Source: Lunularia cruciata
Taxonomy: Eukaryota > Streptophyta > Marchantiopsida > Lunulariales > Lunulariaceae
NCBI GenBank assembly: GCA_948567375.1
Contig: OX419755.1
Span: 63,988,944-64,052,943 of the forward strand
Reading direction: 5' to 3'
DNA length: 64,000 nucleotides
Part shown: positions 32,899-43,149 of the stretch, piece by piece
How the letters are laid out: every line of letters begins with the position of its first letter
Numbering within the stretch: the first letter of the stretch is position 1
Notes under the pieces: generated by a model
What the model was told of the DNA's origin: nothing
Databases searched by the model: none
What the model saw: only the letters and a program-made list of their open reading frames with translations
Translations under genes and position numbers: made by a program

Positions 32899-34440
32899 TA
32901 TTCCCCTGCCGCTAGTTGGTGACGTCCTCGTCGCCAGTGAAGCTTTGAATTCCTTGATGGCCGTCTGTGCATTTTGGAGGTGGGAAAGAGGTTCCCATGT
33001 GGCATCATGAAGGGGATACCCTTTCCAAAGGACCTTGTACTCCATATGTTGGCGACGACCGTGTTGAATATGGCGACGCGCAAGGATACGATCAACTTCG
33101 TACTCCTCATGATCATTGATAAGGACAGGAAGAGGGGGAGGTTGGACTCGAGAGGAAAAGGAAGAAGGGTTAGGAACAAAGGGTTTCAACTTGGAAACAT
33201 GAAAGACATGATGGATACGCATGTGACAAGGTAAGGCAAGTCGATAAGCAACATGAGAGATAATGTGGGTAATATCAAAGGGTCCTATCCAATTGGGAGC
33301 AAGTTTACGAACTTGGGTATCAAGTGGGAGAGGAAGGTTACTAGAGGATAGCATGACTTTATCACCAACTTCAAAGGTGAGATCACGACGATGATGGTCC
33401 GTATATTGTTTTTGGCGATTCTGAGCAACAAGGAGGTGAGATTTGGCTTGTTGGAGAGATTGGGATATAGTGGTCAAGAATGTGGAAGTATGAGGAACCT
33501 GAGAGGGAAGGGGAGCAAGAAGAGAATCTGGAACAAGCGGATCTTGGCCAAAATTGAGAAAGAAGGGAGAAAATCCGGTGCTTGCCTGTTTGGAATTGTT
33601 GTAGGCAAATTCTGCAGCTGCAAGACATTCATCCCAGTTGGTATGGTGGACATTGACAAAGGCCCGCAACATATCCTCCAATGTACGATTGGCACGTTCG
33701 GTTTGTCCATCAATTTGAGGATGATAGGCCGTGGACAAGGCAAGCTTGGTGCCGAGTATCTGGAAGAGTGCTTGCCAAAACTTCCCAGTAAATCAAGGAT
33801 CACGGTCGGAGATGAGTACACGTGGCATCCCATGATGCTTGAAGACATTGTCAAAGTAGATTTGCGCTAAGGTTGGAGCATCCACGATATCACAGGTTGG
33901 TGCCAAGTGGATTTGCTTACTAAGCTTATCCACAAACACCACAATTGCGGTGTGTCCTTGTTTTGTCTTTGGCAAGGATGTGATGAGATCCAAGCTCACA
34001 TGCTCCCAACGAGCGGATGGAATGGTGAGTGGTTGAAGGAGTCCACTCGGCTTTTGGTTGCTGGCCTTGTTCCGTTGGCAACTCTCACATGATTGGACAA
34101 AGTCTCAAACATCTCGTGTCATGTTGGGCCACCACCATTGGCGTTGGAGGGTGCCCAAGGTCTTGTCCACTCCTATGTGACCAGCTATTGGTAAATCATG
34201 GGCTTCTTGAAGGCGCACAAGTCGAAGATCACCTTTGGCTGGAACATAGATCTGGTCTGCATGGAATAAAAGGCCTTCCTTGAAGGAGAAGGTGTTGTAC
34301 TCCTTGTCGCATGCTGTCAGACGACCGTGTACCATTTGGAAGAAGGGATCTTGTCGTAGAGCTGATTGAAACTCATTATGGACCTTAGGGTCAATGGACA
34401 CCGTTGTAATTGCCGCCATGATGAAAGGAAGATCCTTCAA
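32833..34440 (-). pseudogene. Element B integrase and chromodomain
   Basis: One frame from 34440 to 32833, with stops at 34107-34105 and 33795-33793. It contains the zinc region HIGVDKTLGTLQRQWWWPNM, VSLDLITSLPKTKQGH (first Asp), ISDRDP (second Asp), and AYHPQIDGQTERANRTLEDM (Glu), so the DDE triad is intact. GPFDITHIISHVAYRLALP is the usual C-terminal integrase fold. The chromodomain is YEVDRILARR...EYKVLWKGYPLHDATWEP. The last 22 or so residues are encoded by the 3' LTR, so the original stop may lie elsewhere. Confidence 0.9.
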
Positions 34441-34449
34441 ATCAGGTCG

Positions 34450-36498
34450 TCATGATAGAGCATCGGGAATGACATGGAACCGACCTGGTTTGTACTCAAG
34501 TTTGATGTCAAACAATTGGAGTTGCTCTTCCCATCGATGATGCCGGCTCTTCATGTGCTCCAAGTGTAAGGTCTGCAACAATGGCTTGTGATCAGTTCAC
34601 ATGATCACTTGTTTCCCCAAGAGATAATGCCTCCATACCTTGGTGGCATATACCATTGCAAGTTGTTCCCAATCTCGAGCAGAGTAATTTCTTTCAGCTG
34701 TATTTAGTCAGCGAGACACAAAGGCAATAGGATGTAGTCCATCTGGAAATTCTTGTTGCAACACAGCTCCAATTGCAAAGTTAGAAGCATCAAAATCAAC
34801 CACACAAGGTAGTTGAGGATCATATGGTTGAAGAATGGGTCTTGAAGATACCATATGCTTTAACTTCTAGAATGCTTCTTCATGCATGGTGGTCCATTGG
34901 AAGCTCGAGTTCTTCCCCAAGAGCTCAGTCAATGGTACGGCCACGTGAGCATAATAGTGGATGAACCGTCGGTAAAAACTGGCCAGTCCATTGAATGCTC
35001 GTACTTCTGTAGCATCCTTCAGGGTAGGCCAATCAGTAATGGCCTTGATCTTCTCTTCTTCCATCTTGATCCCCTCTGATGAGATCTTATGACCCAAGAA
35101 GGTAACCTCCTTCTGCCAAAAAGCACACTTTGACTTCTTATAGTAAAATTTCCACTGTCGTAGTCGTCTTAGGACTTCTCGCACATGATTCACGTGTTCT
35201 GCCTCTGTCCTGCTATAGATTAAGATATCATCTAAGAACACCACCACAGACCGATCCAATAGTCCCTCCAACACTCGATGCATCTGATCCATGAAGACTG
35301 TTGGAGCATTAGTGAGTCCAAAAGGTAGAACTCTCCACTCAAAATGTTCATACCTTGTGTGAAAAGCAGTCTTTTGCACGTCCTCTCCTTCAATAGGAAT
35401 TTGCCAATAGCCACTACGAAGATCCAACTTGGAAAAGTAGCGTGCTCCACTTAGTTGATCAAGCAGGTCATCGATCCGAGGCAAGAGATATGCATTCTTC
35501 ACGGTTTGCTTATTGAGCCCACGGTAATCAATATAGAAACGAAGTCCTCCATCCTTCTTTGGAACAAATAGTACCGGTGCTCCCCATGGAGAGGTACTAT
35601 GTCGTATGAAATCCTTCTCCAACAACTCTATAAGTGTTGTTCGCAACTCCTCCAACTCTTTTGGTGAGAGCCGATAGATTGGTCTACTCACTGGAGTACT
35701 CCTTGGCAATAACTCAATCTTGAAGGGCATACCTCGATCGGAGGGTAATCCCTTTGGCAGATCATCCGGAAACACATTTGCAAACTCCTGAACTATCCGA
35801 TCAACCATTGCTTGATGCGGCACTTGGCCCTCCTCAGATTGTTCTTGTGCAATCGGCTTGATCCACACCGCGAATACAGACTTATCTTCCTCCAAAGCTT
35901 GCTCTATGGCTGCTTCATTAACAAACTTCCCTTCTAGGGACTCATCTCTCTTCCAAGCTTGCTCCATGGTTGCCTTCCTGGCAAACTTCCCATCTTGGGA
36001 CTCATCTCCCTTCCAGATTCGCTCTATGGCTACCTTCTTGACAAACTTCCCATCTTGGGACTGACTATTCTTAGGTGTCTTACTCAGAGGTGCCAGACAA
36101 CCTAATCGGAAATTCCTACCTTGGTGTTGTACTTGAATTTGGTGTCGGGTCCAATCAAATTGAACCTTATGACATTCAAGCCAAGGTAGACCTAGAATGA
36201 TATCATAGTGTAGAGGTGCCACTACAAACCTCATACATTCCAAATACTCCTTCCCAATCTTGAAGGTAACAGGATGCAAGGTGCGGAATGTAGAACCCTT
36301 TCTACCATCCGCCATCATCAAACTACTTCCAATCACTGGTTTGATAGGAATACCCAATTCCTTTGCTACTTGCATAGACATGCAATTCTCTGAACTTCCA
36401 GAATCAACCAAAATTCTACAACCCCGATTAGATATCATACCTTGCAAGTGAAGCAAACTTGCATAGGTCGAGCCTTCAATCCCATTGGAACTAATCAA
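34450..36498 (-). pseudogene. Element B protease, reverse transcriptase and RNase H
   Basis: A 543-codon stretch opens near 36498 and stops at 34869-34867; the same frame continues to the integrase. Protease: [12 protein letters not shown] spacer (36.05-35.85 kb) has three copies of an approximately 22-residue unit containing 'DGKF..KA..E.'. [46 protein letters not shown] and [11 protein letters not shown]. RNase H: VDFDASNFAIGAVLQQ and TDHKPLLQ. Stops at 34710-34708, 34599-34597 and 34452-34450 all read TGA where Arg (CGA) fits the family. Catalytic residues are preserved. Confidence 0.92.
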
Positions 36499-36524
36499 GC
36501 TCCTAGTAGGCGGCTCGAAATCTC

Positions 36525-37424
36525 CTACTGGGATTCCTCGTTTCCCGGATCATTCCGCTCCACAACCTCCACTTGGGCAACTTGTCGAGGTCGTCCATTC
36601 TTGAGTGGACATTTAGCAATGAGATGCCCCAATTGGCGACAATAAAAACAACCTCCATTTTGTCGTAATCTTTCTCTATCTACTGTGCCAAGTGGTCTTT
36701 GCTGGATAGCATCAATCTCCATTGGTACCGGTTCTTCCACTCGTGGTACTGGTAGGTTTTGTGTAGATCAAGGTCGAGACCAAGTTGTTGCAACTAAGGA
36801 ATCAAAACGCTCAGCCAATTGCATGGCTTCTTCTACGTTCTGTGGCTCTCGCATGGTCACCTCCAACCTGGTTCGTGACTTCAATCCTTGCACAAATCGG
36901 TCTAGAACTTCACCTTCTTGGATATCTGGAATTTGCATGATGATATTCTAAACTTGTGTGATGTAGCTTCTCACTGAGCCAATTTGCCTCAACTCCGCCA
37001 ATTTATCTCGTGCAGCTCGGGTGGCATTTATAGTCTGAAATCGACCAAGTATTGCATCCTTGAATTCTGCCCATGTCAAAATTGGTGTAACAATTTGTCG
37101 TTCAGCTCTTTCTACTCGAAATCGCCACCAAAGTTTTGCCACGCCATCCAACTGGCTAGAAGCCAAGAGAATTTGTTTCCGCTTGTCTTGAAGATTGGTG
37201 GCTTCAAAGTAACGTTCACAGTCAAACACAAAATTCTCCACTGTGCTTGGAAGATTCTTGCCTTCAAACACCTTGGGTTTTGGAAATCGAATGCGATCTT
37301 CTCCATCTCGAACTGGCGCTCTGTCTATCTGTTCTCGTCGTTGCTGGTCTCGTTCATCCAACAATCGAGTAAGATGCTCGATTTGTTGTTGCATTGCAAG
37401 GATAACATCCGGTATTGCCGCCAT
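36525..37424 (-). pseudogene. Element B gag
   Basis: ATG at 37424 opens MAAIPDVILAMQQQIEHLTR, a likely coiled coil. It is followed by the gag domain (FEGKNLPSTVENFVFDCERY...LWWRFRVERAE) and a zinc knuckle CFYCRQLGHLIAKC (about 36.63 kb). Stops at 36950-36948 (TAG) and 36770-36768 (TGA) interrupt one otherwise continuous frame. Both fit C-to-T changes of CAG and CGA. The pol frame is offset from gag by one base. Confidence 0.9.
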
Positions 37425-37681
37425 CGCTACTACTTTATTCCACTAACTCAATTTATCTAGTTGATTAACACATAGATACAACACGTCCACCGTTCTCCAT
37501 AAGTTACAACTGGAAGTATCAAGGGTTCCTCTTACACGGTGATCATATGTAGAAAATCCTGCCCAAAGCATGAGGTGATGAATTGTGTGAAACGATGCTT
37601 TGGTAATATCTGGACATGAAAGTCCCAATGGTTTGGCGGGAGTGGATTTGGTGGTCCATAAATTCCATCCATCCCATTCTT

Positions 37682-37693
37682 GCTCTGATACCA
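37682..37693 (-). promoter_or_regulatory. Element B primer binding site
   Basis: On the minus strand this reads TGGTATCAGAGC, complementary to the 3' acceptor end of plant initiator tRNA-Met. It lies one base from the 5' LTR. The same site in element A is at 26954-26965. Confidence 0.93.
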
Positions 37694-37694
37694 A

Positions 37695-38058
37695 TGTAAA
37701 AGACCAAAACCGAGGAGAGAAATAGGAGAATGGAAACTCACATTGGGACACTTGAATGAGGGAAAACTCCGAATGCCTAGCATGAGCTTCGGCCTTGGTA
37801 TTTATAGGTAGCATACAAGTCCCTTGAAGCTTCTCAAGAAGCTTCCTTCTAGAAGCTGCCTACTTGGCGTGCAAGCTAAGCTAGTTAGAAGCTTCTAGAA
37901 GCTTCCTTCTAGAAGCTACCTGCTTAGGGCGCAAGTTAACTAGTTAGGAAGCTTCCCAAGAAGCTTCTTAGATGCTTCTAGAATATTCTAGGCTATTTTG
38001 TCTTATTATCTACTTCATAAGCTCGACTAACTTCGTCGCTAAACTCCATATTGTTACA
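37695..38058 (-). repeat. Element B 5' LTR (promoter LTR)
   Basis: 364 bp. Read on the minus strand, the TATA box CTATAAATA lies at about 37807-37799. GAAGC/GCTTC arrays are clustered 20-150 bp upstream of it. It lacks a 60-bp unit found in the other LTR; the missing unit is bounded by the repeated GAAGCTTCTCAAGAAGCTTCC, so it was probably lost by recombination or strand slippage between these copies. Confidence 0.93.
37887..37906 (-). promoter_or_regulatory. Heat-shock-element-like array in element B LTR
   Basis: AGAAGCTTCTAGAAGCTTCC holds four alternating pentamers in perfect register (nGAAn nTTCn nGAAn nTTCn), the binding pattern of trimeric heat-shock factors. It lies about 80 bp upstream of the TATA box. 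The other LTR has the same array at 32727-32746. Additional paired GAAGCTTC sites nearby have wider spacing. Confidence 0.6.
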
Positions 38059-38063
38059 CCTAT

Positions 38064-38187
38064 GGTGGAGCTTCCTTGGAGGAGATCCTCTTTGTCTATA
38101 TAAAAAGAGAAGGTGCTCCCTTGGGGCATCGAATGTTGGAGTGTGCAATCTGTGTTTTCTCTCTTCTCTTGTCATCGGAGTATTACA
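38064..38187 (+). repeat. Element A 3' LTR, remainder
   Basis: GGTGGAGCTTCC to GAGTATTACA, continuing the 3' LTR after element B. It is preceded by the second CCTAT (38059-38063) and followed by TSD ACTTG. One base of the TATAATAAAG run is missing relative to the 5' LTR. Confidence 0.95.
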
Positions 38188-38460
38188 ACTTGTCAGGAAG
38201 TGCCACCAACTCAATCCACTTGGAGAGTGCTCCACCATCACCAAATCATACCAATGATGTCTCACAGTCATTGTTAAAGGTCTAGTGAAGTCCAAACTCC
38301 AACAATAACCCAATCCCATGATAGGTAATGGGTGTAATTGTGGCATAGGAGCATTAAATGATGCTCTAACTTGGTCACAAGCCACACATCTGGCAACAAA
38401 CTATTGTACCTTGGTCTGCATACCACACCACCAATAATGACTCTAGAGTTAGCTATATGT
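38188..38460 (-). pseudogene. Family C integrase, first half
   Basis: Minus strand: CDQVRASFNAPMPQLHPLP, the end of the zinc region and linker, then GYCWSLDFTRPL with the first catalytic Asp, then YDLVMVEHSPSGLSWWHFL. The frame then meets the family A insertion and continues at 26213. Upstream, around 38.41 kb, the reading YWWCGMQTKVQ is interrupted by a stop. Confidence 0.8.
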
Positions 38461-38480
38461 ACACTTTACTCCAAAATGTC

Positions 38481-40140
38481 CTAGCTCCTCATGAGCATGA
38501 CGGATAAACTGTGGTCCCATACATGCAAAAGGTGTATACCCTCCAATCTGAATTGTCTAGCTTGCTGAAGGACACAATCTCTCTCCTTGGCCCCAACTGT
38601 GCCACCCACAACACCATTGCAAAGATAGTCCATCACTAAGACGTCACCATGAATGTCTTGTTGAACTATACCAATATCTTCACTCTTTGGATCTATGACC
38701 TCAATAACTCCTCCGGTATTCACTTCGAGAGATACCACCAAGGCCTCAAAAAATATATAGAGAAAGGTAGATGCATGCCAACTTGGCACTATCTCATTAT
38801 ATGTCTCACCATGCCAACATGCTCCGGTTTGATCCTACTAGCTGGGACATGGGTTTCTACTCAACCCATCTACATCATGGTTCACCACTCCAGGTCGTGA
38901 AATCGTGAACATTGGAAATGAACAATCATGAAATCATACTCCTATAAAATCAAAGCCCATTGTGCAAGCTTCCTTGAAAGCTTGTTGGACTCCATCAACC
39001 ACTTCAGCGGTTGATAATCAATGATGAGAGTGAAGAGGTTACCAAATAGATAACACTGGAAATGTGCTACTGCCCAAACTACTACCAAGCACTCTCCCTC
39101 ATATGAACTATACTTTACCTTTGCTAAATTGTTGGAACGACTACCATAGGCCACCACAAACTCCTTCCCCTCATCATCATGCTTGGTGAGCACCGCTCCA
39201 AGCCCCAACATACTCCAATTAGTATGAACCTGAAATGGTCGTCCTCTAATCGGTCTACTCAAAATAGGAGCAAATGTCAACCTCTCCTTTAGTTCTACAA
39301 AATCTCTCTCTTGCTCATCTCCCCAACACCACTCCTGTGTAAGCTTGCTTAGCTTCATCAAGGCCTTGGCAATGGCACTAAATCCTCTCACATAATGGTA
39401 ATAGAAGTTTGCCAACCAAAGGAAAGATCGCACTTTGCTCACATACGTAGGTTGAGGAATATGTAGAATAGCCTCCACCTTGGTCTGTTGAACACCAAGT
39501 CCTCTAGAGTACATAGTGTGAACCAAATACTCAACTTGCTCATGGAAGAACCTACACTTCCCAAGATCTAATTTGAGTCCATGAGATCTCAACCTCTCAA
39601 ACACCTCCAACAATTGTCTCTCATGCTCCTCCACAAGAGTGCTATAGACCAAAATGTCATCAATATAGCACTAAGCAAAATCCAATCCAGCTAGGATCCT
39701 ATCCATGATCCTCTGGAACTTGGTAGGAGCATTTTTTAACCCAAATGGTATGAACCTCCATTGATATAACACATCTTGGACAAGACAACATTTTGGGCTA
39801 TTGAGCCGTGAAGATCAATAGCCCAGAATGTTGTCTTGGACTTGTCCTCCTCTCTGATTGACAATTGATGATAACTCGCTCAAAGATCCAAAGTATTGAA
39901 GACCTTTGCATGCCAAATCACATCAAAAATCTCCTTTGGTGTAGGCATGGCATACCAATCAGCCCTGATCTATCCGTTGATAGGACAGTAATCTCCACAC
40001 ATCCGCCTATCTATGTAGTTGCCATGCATATCCTTCTTGGCTGGCATCACTGTCACCAATGCATACTCTCCATGTGAAATCTCTACCAAACCAACCTCAA
40101 AAAGGTCTCTACTCTAACTCTGAATCAATGTCCTCTCCAT
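38481..40140 (-). pseudogene. Family C copy 1 reverse transcriptase, RNase H and integrase N-terminus
   Basis: The RT start region near 40.1-39.85 kb includes a YALVTVMPAKKD-like segment and a D-Y-C-P-I-N motif. The active site reads CYIDDILVYS (about 39.65 kb), preceded by a stop. The longest frame (39652-38942) carries RLRSHGLKLDLGKCRFFHEQVEYL, the connection domain, and RNase H ([16 protein letters not shown], where the first catalytic Asp reads Asn; EGECLVVVWAV; DYQPLKWL). The part after 38.79 kb matches the linker and integrase N-terminus of copy 2. A 21-bp inverted repeat disrupts RT at 39782-39837. Confidence 0.82.
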
Positions 40141-40374
40141 GTTATTATAACAATAAGGATGTCAAAAAATTGGTGTATTGCTAGTCAGCTCAATCCATAT
40201 ACTAGGTCCTTTCTGAGCACCCAAATCCTTCATACTGAAGCCAAAACAACTTGTGTAGCTCCTCAAGAACCTCCAAACCCTCCATTTTTCCTCTCCAATA
40301 AGCTTACATCCAAGATCTGGCTCCCAAGTATCCTTTGTAATTGTTGCAAGAGTAGAAGACGTATTGACTAGCTG

Positions 40375-41690
40375 CTACACTAGGCCCTTGGGAGCAATAG
40401 TGTTATGCCCCTGACCACTAGAGGTCCTAACCTTGGTGTGAAAAACTCCCTCCACTCTGGCCGCAAGCTCCACATGTCCTCTAGCTCCATCCCAAGTGGA
40501 CCAAGGGTGTAATCCAAGTAGCCCATGCTCACCTGGATGGACTCCAAGTAGACTACTCTCCCTAGTAGCTACTGGTTGTGTCCGAAGAATACCATGTCCA
40601 CTTGTTCCATCACCTCTAGTATGTGCTTGAATTGTCCCGATAGGCACAGGGCTCACAAGTGTCCGAGTGGTGATGCCTATCAAGCGCATCCTACGCTACT
40701 CAGCTAAGCCAAGGCTCACAATCTAGGTCAAATAGTTCAAGTCCATAGCCTGACCTAACTCCTGACACTTTGATGCCTTTGATACTACTTGGAATAGAGG
40801 TAATACTAGTGTGTAAACCCATCACCCACTCTCTCTCATCCGTGTTGGGCTCCTCCAACTATTGTAACTGTGAGTCCCAAACAAGTCTAGGTCCTCCCTC
40901 TCAAAAAGCATGAGAGCTTGGGAAACTCATGAGTGTGGGAAATGCAGCTCTAGGTTGTCCAACTAAGTTCACTATTGCTATAGGTGACCTATCAGCCATT
41001 ACCACCATCTAAGATTGATGCCCAACATCCAAGATGTCATCAACAAGGATGTGGTCAAGTCGTTGAATCCCATCATAAGCACATTGTAAAACCTCTTTGG
41101 GTAAGAGGTTTGTCTACCAAAGACAAAGATGATGAGCCCGTGATCCCACTCTGGCTGGATTTAGCAATATAGCAGGTCCCATCCAAGAATAGACTTGATG
41201 TGTACTCACCACCACTCTGGTGCAAGAATCACCCATCAAAGGAGGTTCTCTAAAAGTAAGCTAGAGAAATGGAATGATGAACTTAGAGATGTTGTAGTAT
41301 CCATAACATCTCCCAAAACACACCAGTATAAGGATCCTAAAGACCCAAACTCCATCTAGCACATGTATGTCCTTGACATGGCCATCCAAAAATCACCAAA
41401 TGAAAAGGCCCATGTCTCTCTAGATCATGCGCTCCCATTAAGGAAATATTTGTTGGTAGGGCCTTCTAGTAACCTCTAACTATTGACATCAATAATAACT
41501 CTGGATACCAATAGGCCAAGTGTGCCACATGATGTAGAGAGACTTGCCTAGCAATCTCATCTCTCTCTACATACAAGTACCTCTGTGCTCGTATACCCGC
41601 TTGTAAAACCACAACTAGTTGTGTTAATCCCACTAAACAACTCCAATAGATATATCCCCTCTATTGGATATTGCCAAGCAATGAGTGTGG
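40375..41690 (-). pseudogene. Family C copy 1 cytosine-5 DNA methyltransferase
   Basis: Minus-strand frames give motif I LELFSGIN (about 41.64 kb), then after a 2-nt deletion QAGIRAQRYLYVERDEIARQ (motif II region, Glu for SAM ribose), HLVIFGWPCQGH with the catalytic Cys codon at 41378-41376 (motif IV), and LGL*DP..GVFWEML. Further on are the segment matching copy 2's ENV motif (shifted here), the Arg-poor motif VIII region, and a C-terminal GQAMDLN-like stretch near 40.74 kb. The last frame (40689-40375) is the linker to RT. Arrangement and spacing match C5 methyltransferases, which flip out cytosine and attack C6 with the PCQ cysteine. It lies between protease and RT, so it is a domain of the retroelement polyprotein. 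It is dead by stops and shifts. Confidence 0.82.
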
Positions 41691-42299
41691 TATTTAGAGG
41701 TGTCAAAGTAATCTACTCTGGAGGCTCATCCTCACACTTATCTCTTGATGGTACAAAGGCTCCATTCCAAGCATGTTGCACCAACTAATCTACATGTTGT
41801 TGCAATGCCTCCTTTGAACTCCACAATAGAACATCCAAGGTGGATGGGACAATTCCACTTGTACTCCAAATCCAAGTGATCTCTTCTGGTACTAGAGTAT
41901 CCTCTACATGGGTGTTCCCTTCCAACAAGTCACTAGGCCAAGTAATTGCACCACTAAAAGCTGAAACTGATGATGCCATGGTCTCGGACTGTAGTGAGCC
42001 AAGACTACCACTACTGAAGCGTATTGGTAGGTGACATACCCATTCCTCACCAAACTACAAACCTGGTCTATAGGAGGTTGTCTCCTCCCAATAGTCAATG
42101 CTAAAACCCATGGGGTCTAACATTGCTCCTCCAACTAGCACATCATATGACTCAACTATTGTTGCAATAGCCTGAGCTCTCACCACTAAGCTATCAGTTG
42201 GATGACTAGGTTGAACCTAGACAACAAGCTCTCCACCTATAGATGTTTGGACACCTCTCCACATTGGTCTTTTGTAACTCCAAACTGACTACTTCCCCA

Positions 42300-42345
42300 A
42301 CATAAGGGGCTATGCACCAAAGTCTAAGAAGACTCTTTGTGGTGT
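42300..42345 (-). pseudogene. Family C copy 1 protease active site
   Basis: The minus-strand reading LLDFGA*PL aligns with LLDSGVQPL of copy 2 (about 55.69 kb). This is the aspartic protease D-[ST]-G motif with Ser changed to Phe and a stop after it. The interval 41.7-42.3 kb downstream (minus sense) is a conserved spacer of unknown function, seen in copy 2 as GGAVLYPMDFSIDYWEE and TWPGDLLEGNAHAEDT. Confidence 0.6.
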
Positions 42346-43149
42346 ATAGACATTCCTTGAAGGTCTCACCAAATGGAAAATCCACTTTTGGTTATCCAAT
42401 AGGACAACACCAGGTGTGAATTTCACTATTTCAAAGGCCGGTCGAGCTAGCAACTCCTCCAATCTAGCTATTGTTGCCTACCATAAATCACTTGTCGCCG
42501 AATGGATCCCATGCTCTTCAACCAAGTCAGCTCCACTATCAACCAACTCTGCCCTAGTAGTAGGAACCGCATCATCCCTACTTTCACAAAGCGTGGAAGC
42601 CAACCAAGACACTACGGTTGGGTCAACTCCCAATGTAAACATGCCACTAGCTGAAAACAAAGGGCACCGCATAATCAGCTGAGCCACCCCCAACATCATG
42701 CTAGACTCAATATGTGGTAGTAGTAGGTGGCTGACTAGTAAGTAGTCTATCATGCAATCCATCACCACCTACCGCACCTACACTGGGATGTCTAGGAGCC
42801 ATGGATGTTTTTTGCAATGCCTTAGATAGCACGAAAGACTAAGGAAGTTTGAACTGTCTCCCAACCTCTCCTCTTTGTGGGTCAAACTCCATTGATGCTC
42901 CTCTAGGCTCTGGAGCAAATATTGCAATCCTAGTCATTGCTGCAGATGCATCCATTTGTGCTACTCCGCACATGAAGTCCAAAGCATCTCTATCACTAGC
43001 ATATGAAGTGAAAGCCTCAGCTCCAAATTTGATCTCCTCTGAGCGATGTCTATACTAGCCAATCTTTGCTCCAACTACTCAATTTGAGTAGCCATAGTTG
43101 TATCAAAAGTAAGGGCAGGTACTACACCCATACTAGGTGTAGATCTTCT

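Larger units (their letters stand above)
32475..38058 (-). mobile_element. Ty3/gypsy chromovirus B, nested in the LTR of A
   Basis: 5584 bp on the minus strand. The 5' LTR is 37695-38058 (364 bp) and the 3' LTR 32475-32898 (424 bp). They differ by one substitution and a 60-bp unit missing from the 5' LTR. The primer site TGGTATCAGAGC is read on the minus strand at 37693-37682. The purine tract is the complement of 32899-32910. TSD CCTAT is perfect at 32470-32474 and 38059-38063. Gag and pol each keep one frame but carry two and six premature stops. The near-identical LTRs say the insertion is recent, which is hard to square with eight stops arising afterwards. Confidence 0.95.
26214..38187 (+). 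mobile_element. Ty3/gypsy chromovirus A (host of nested element B)
   Basis: The 5' LTR is at 26214-26952. The primer site TGGTATCAGAGC (26954-26965) is complementary to the 3' end of initiator tRNA-Met. Gag-pol lies at 27090-31847, and a purine tract AAAAGGAGTGAGGTC precedes the 3' LTR. That LTR starts at 31861 and is split by element B into 31861-32474 and 38064-38187. TSD ACTTG is perfect at 26209-26213 and 38188-38192. LTRs differ at roughly 17 of 738 positions by eye (about 2%) plus one deleted base. Without B the element is about 6.4 kb. A C-terminal chromodomain makes it a chromovirus. Coding frames are broken throughout. Confidence 0.95.

Noticed and set aside
39775-39840. Transcription terminator or small RNA hairpin
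   Set aside because: It interrupts RT coding sequence in a dead element and is best explained as a template-switch lesion.
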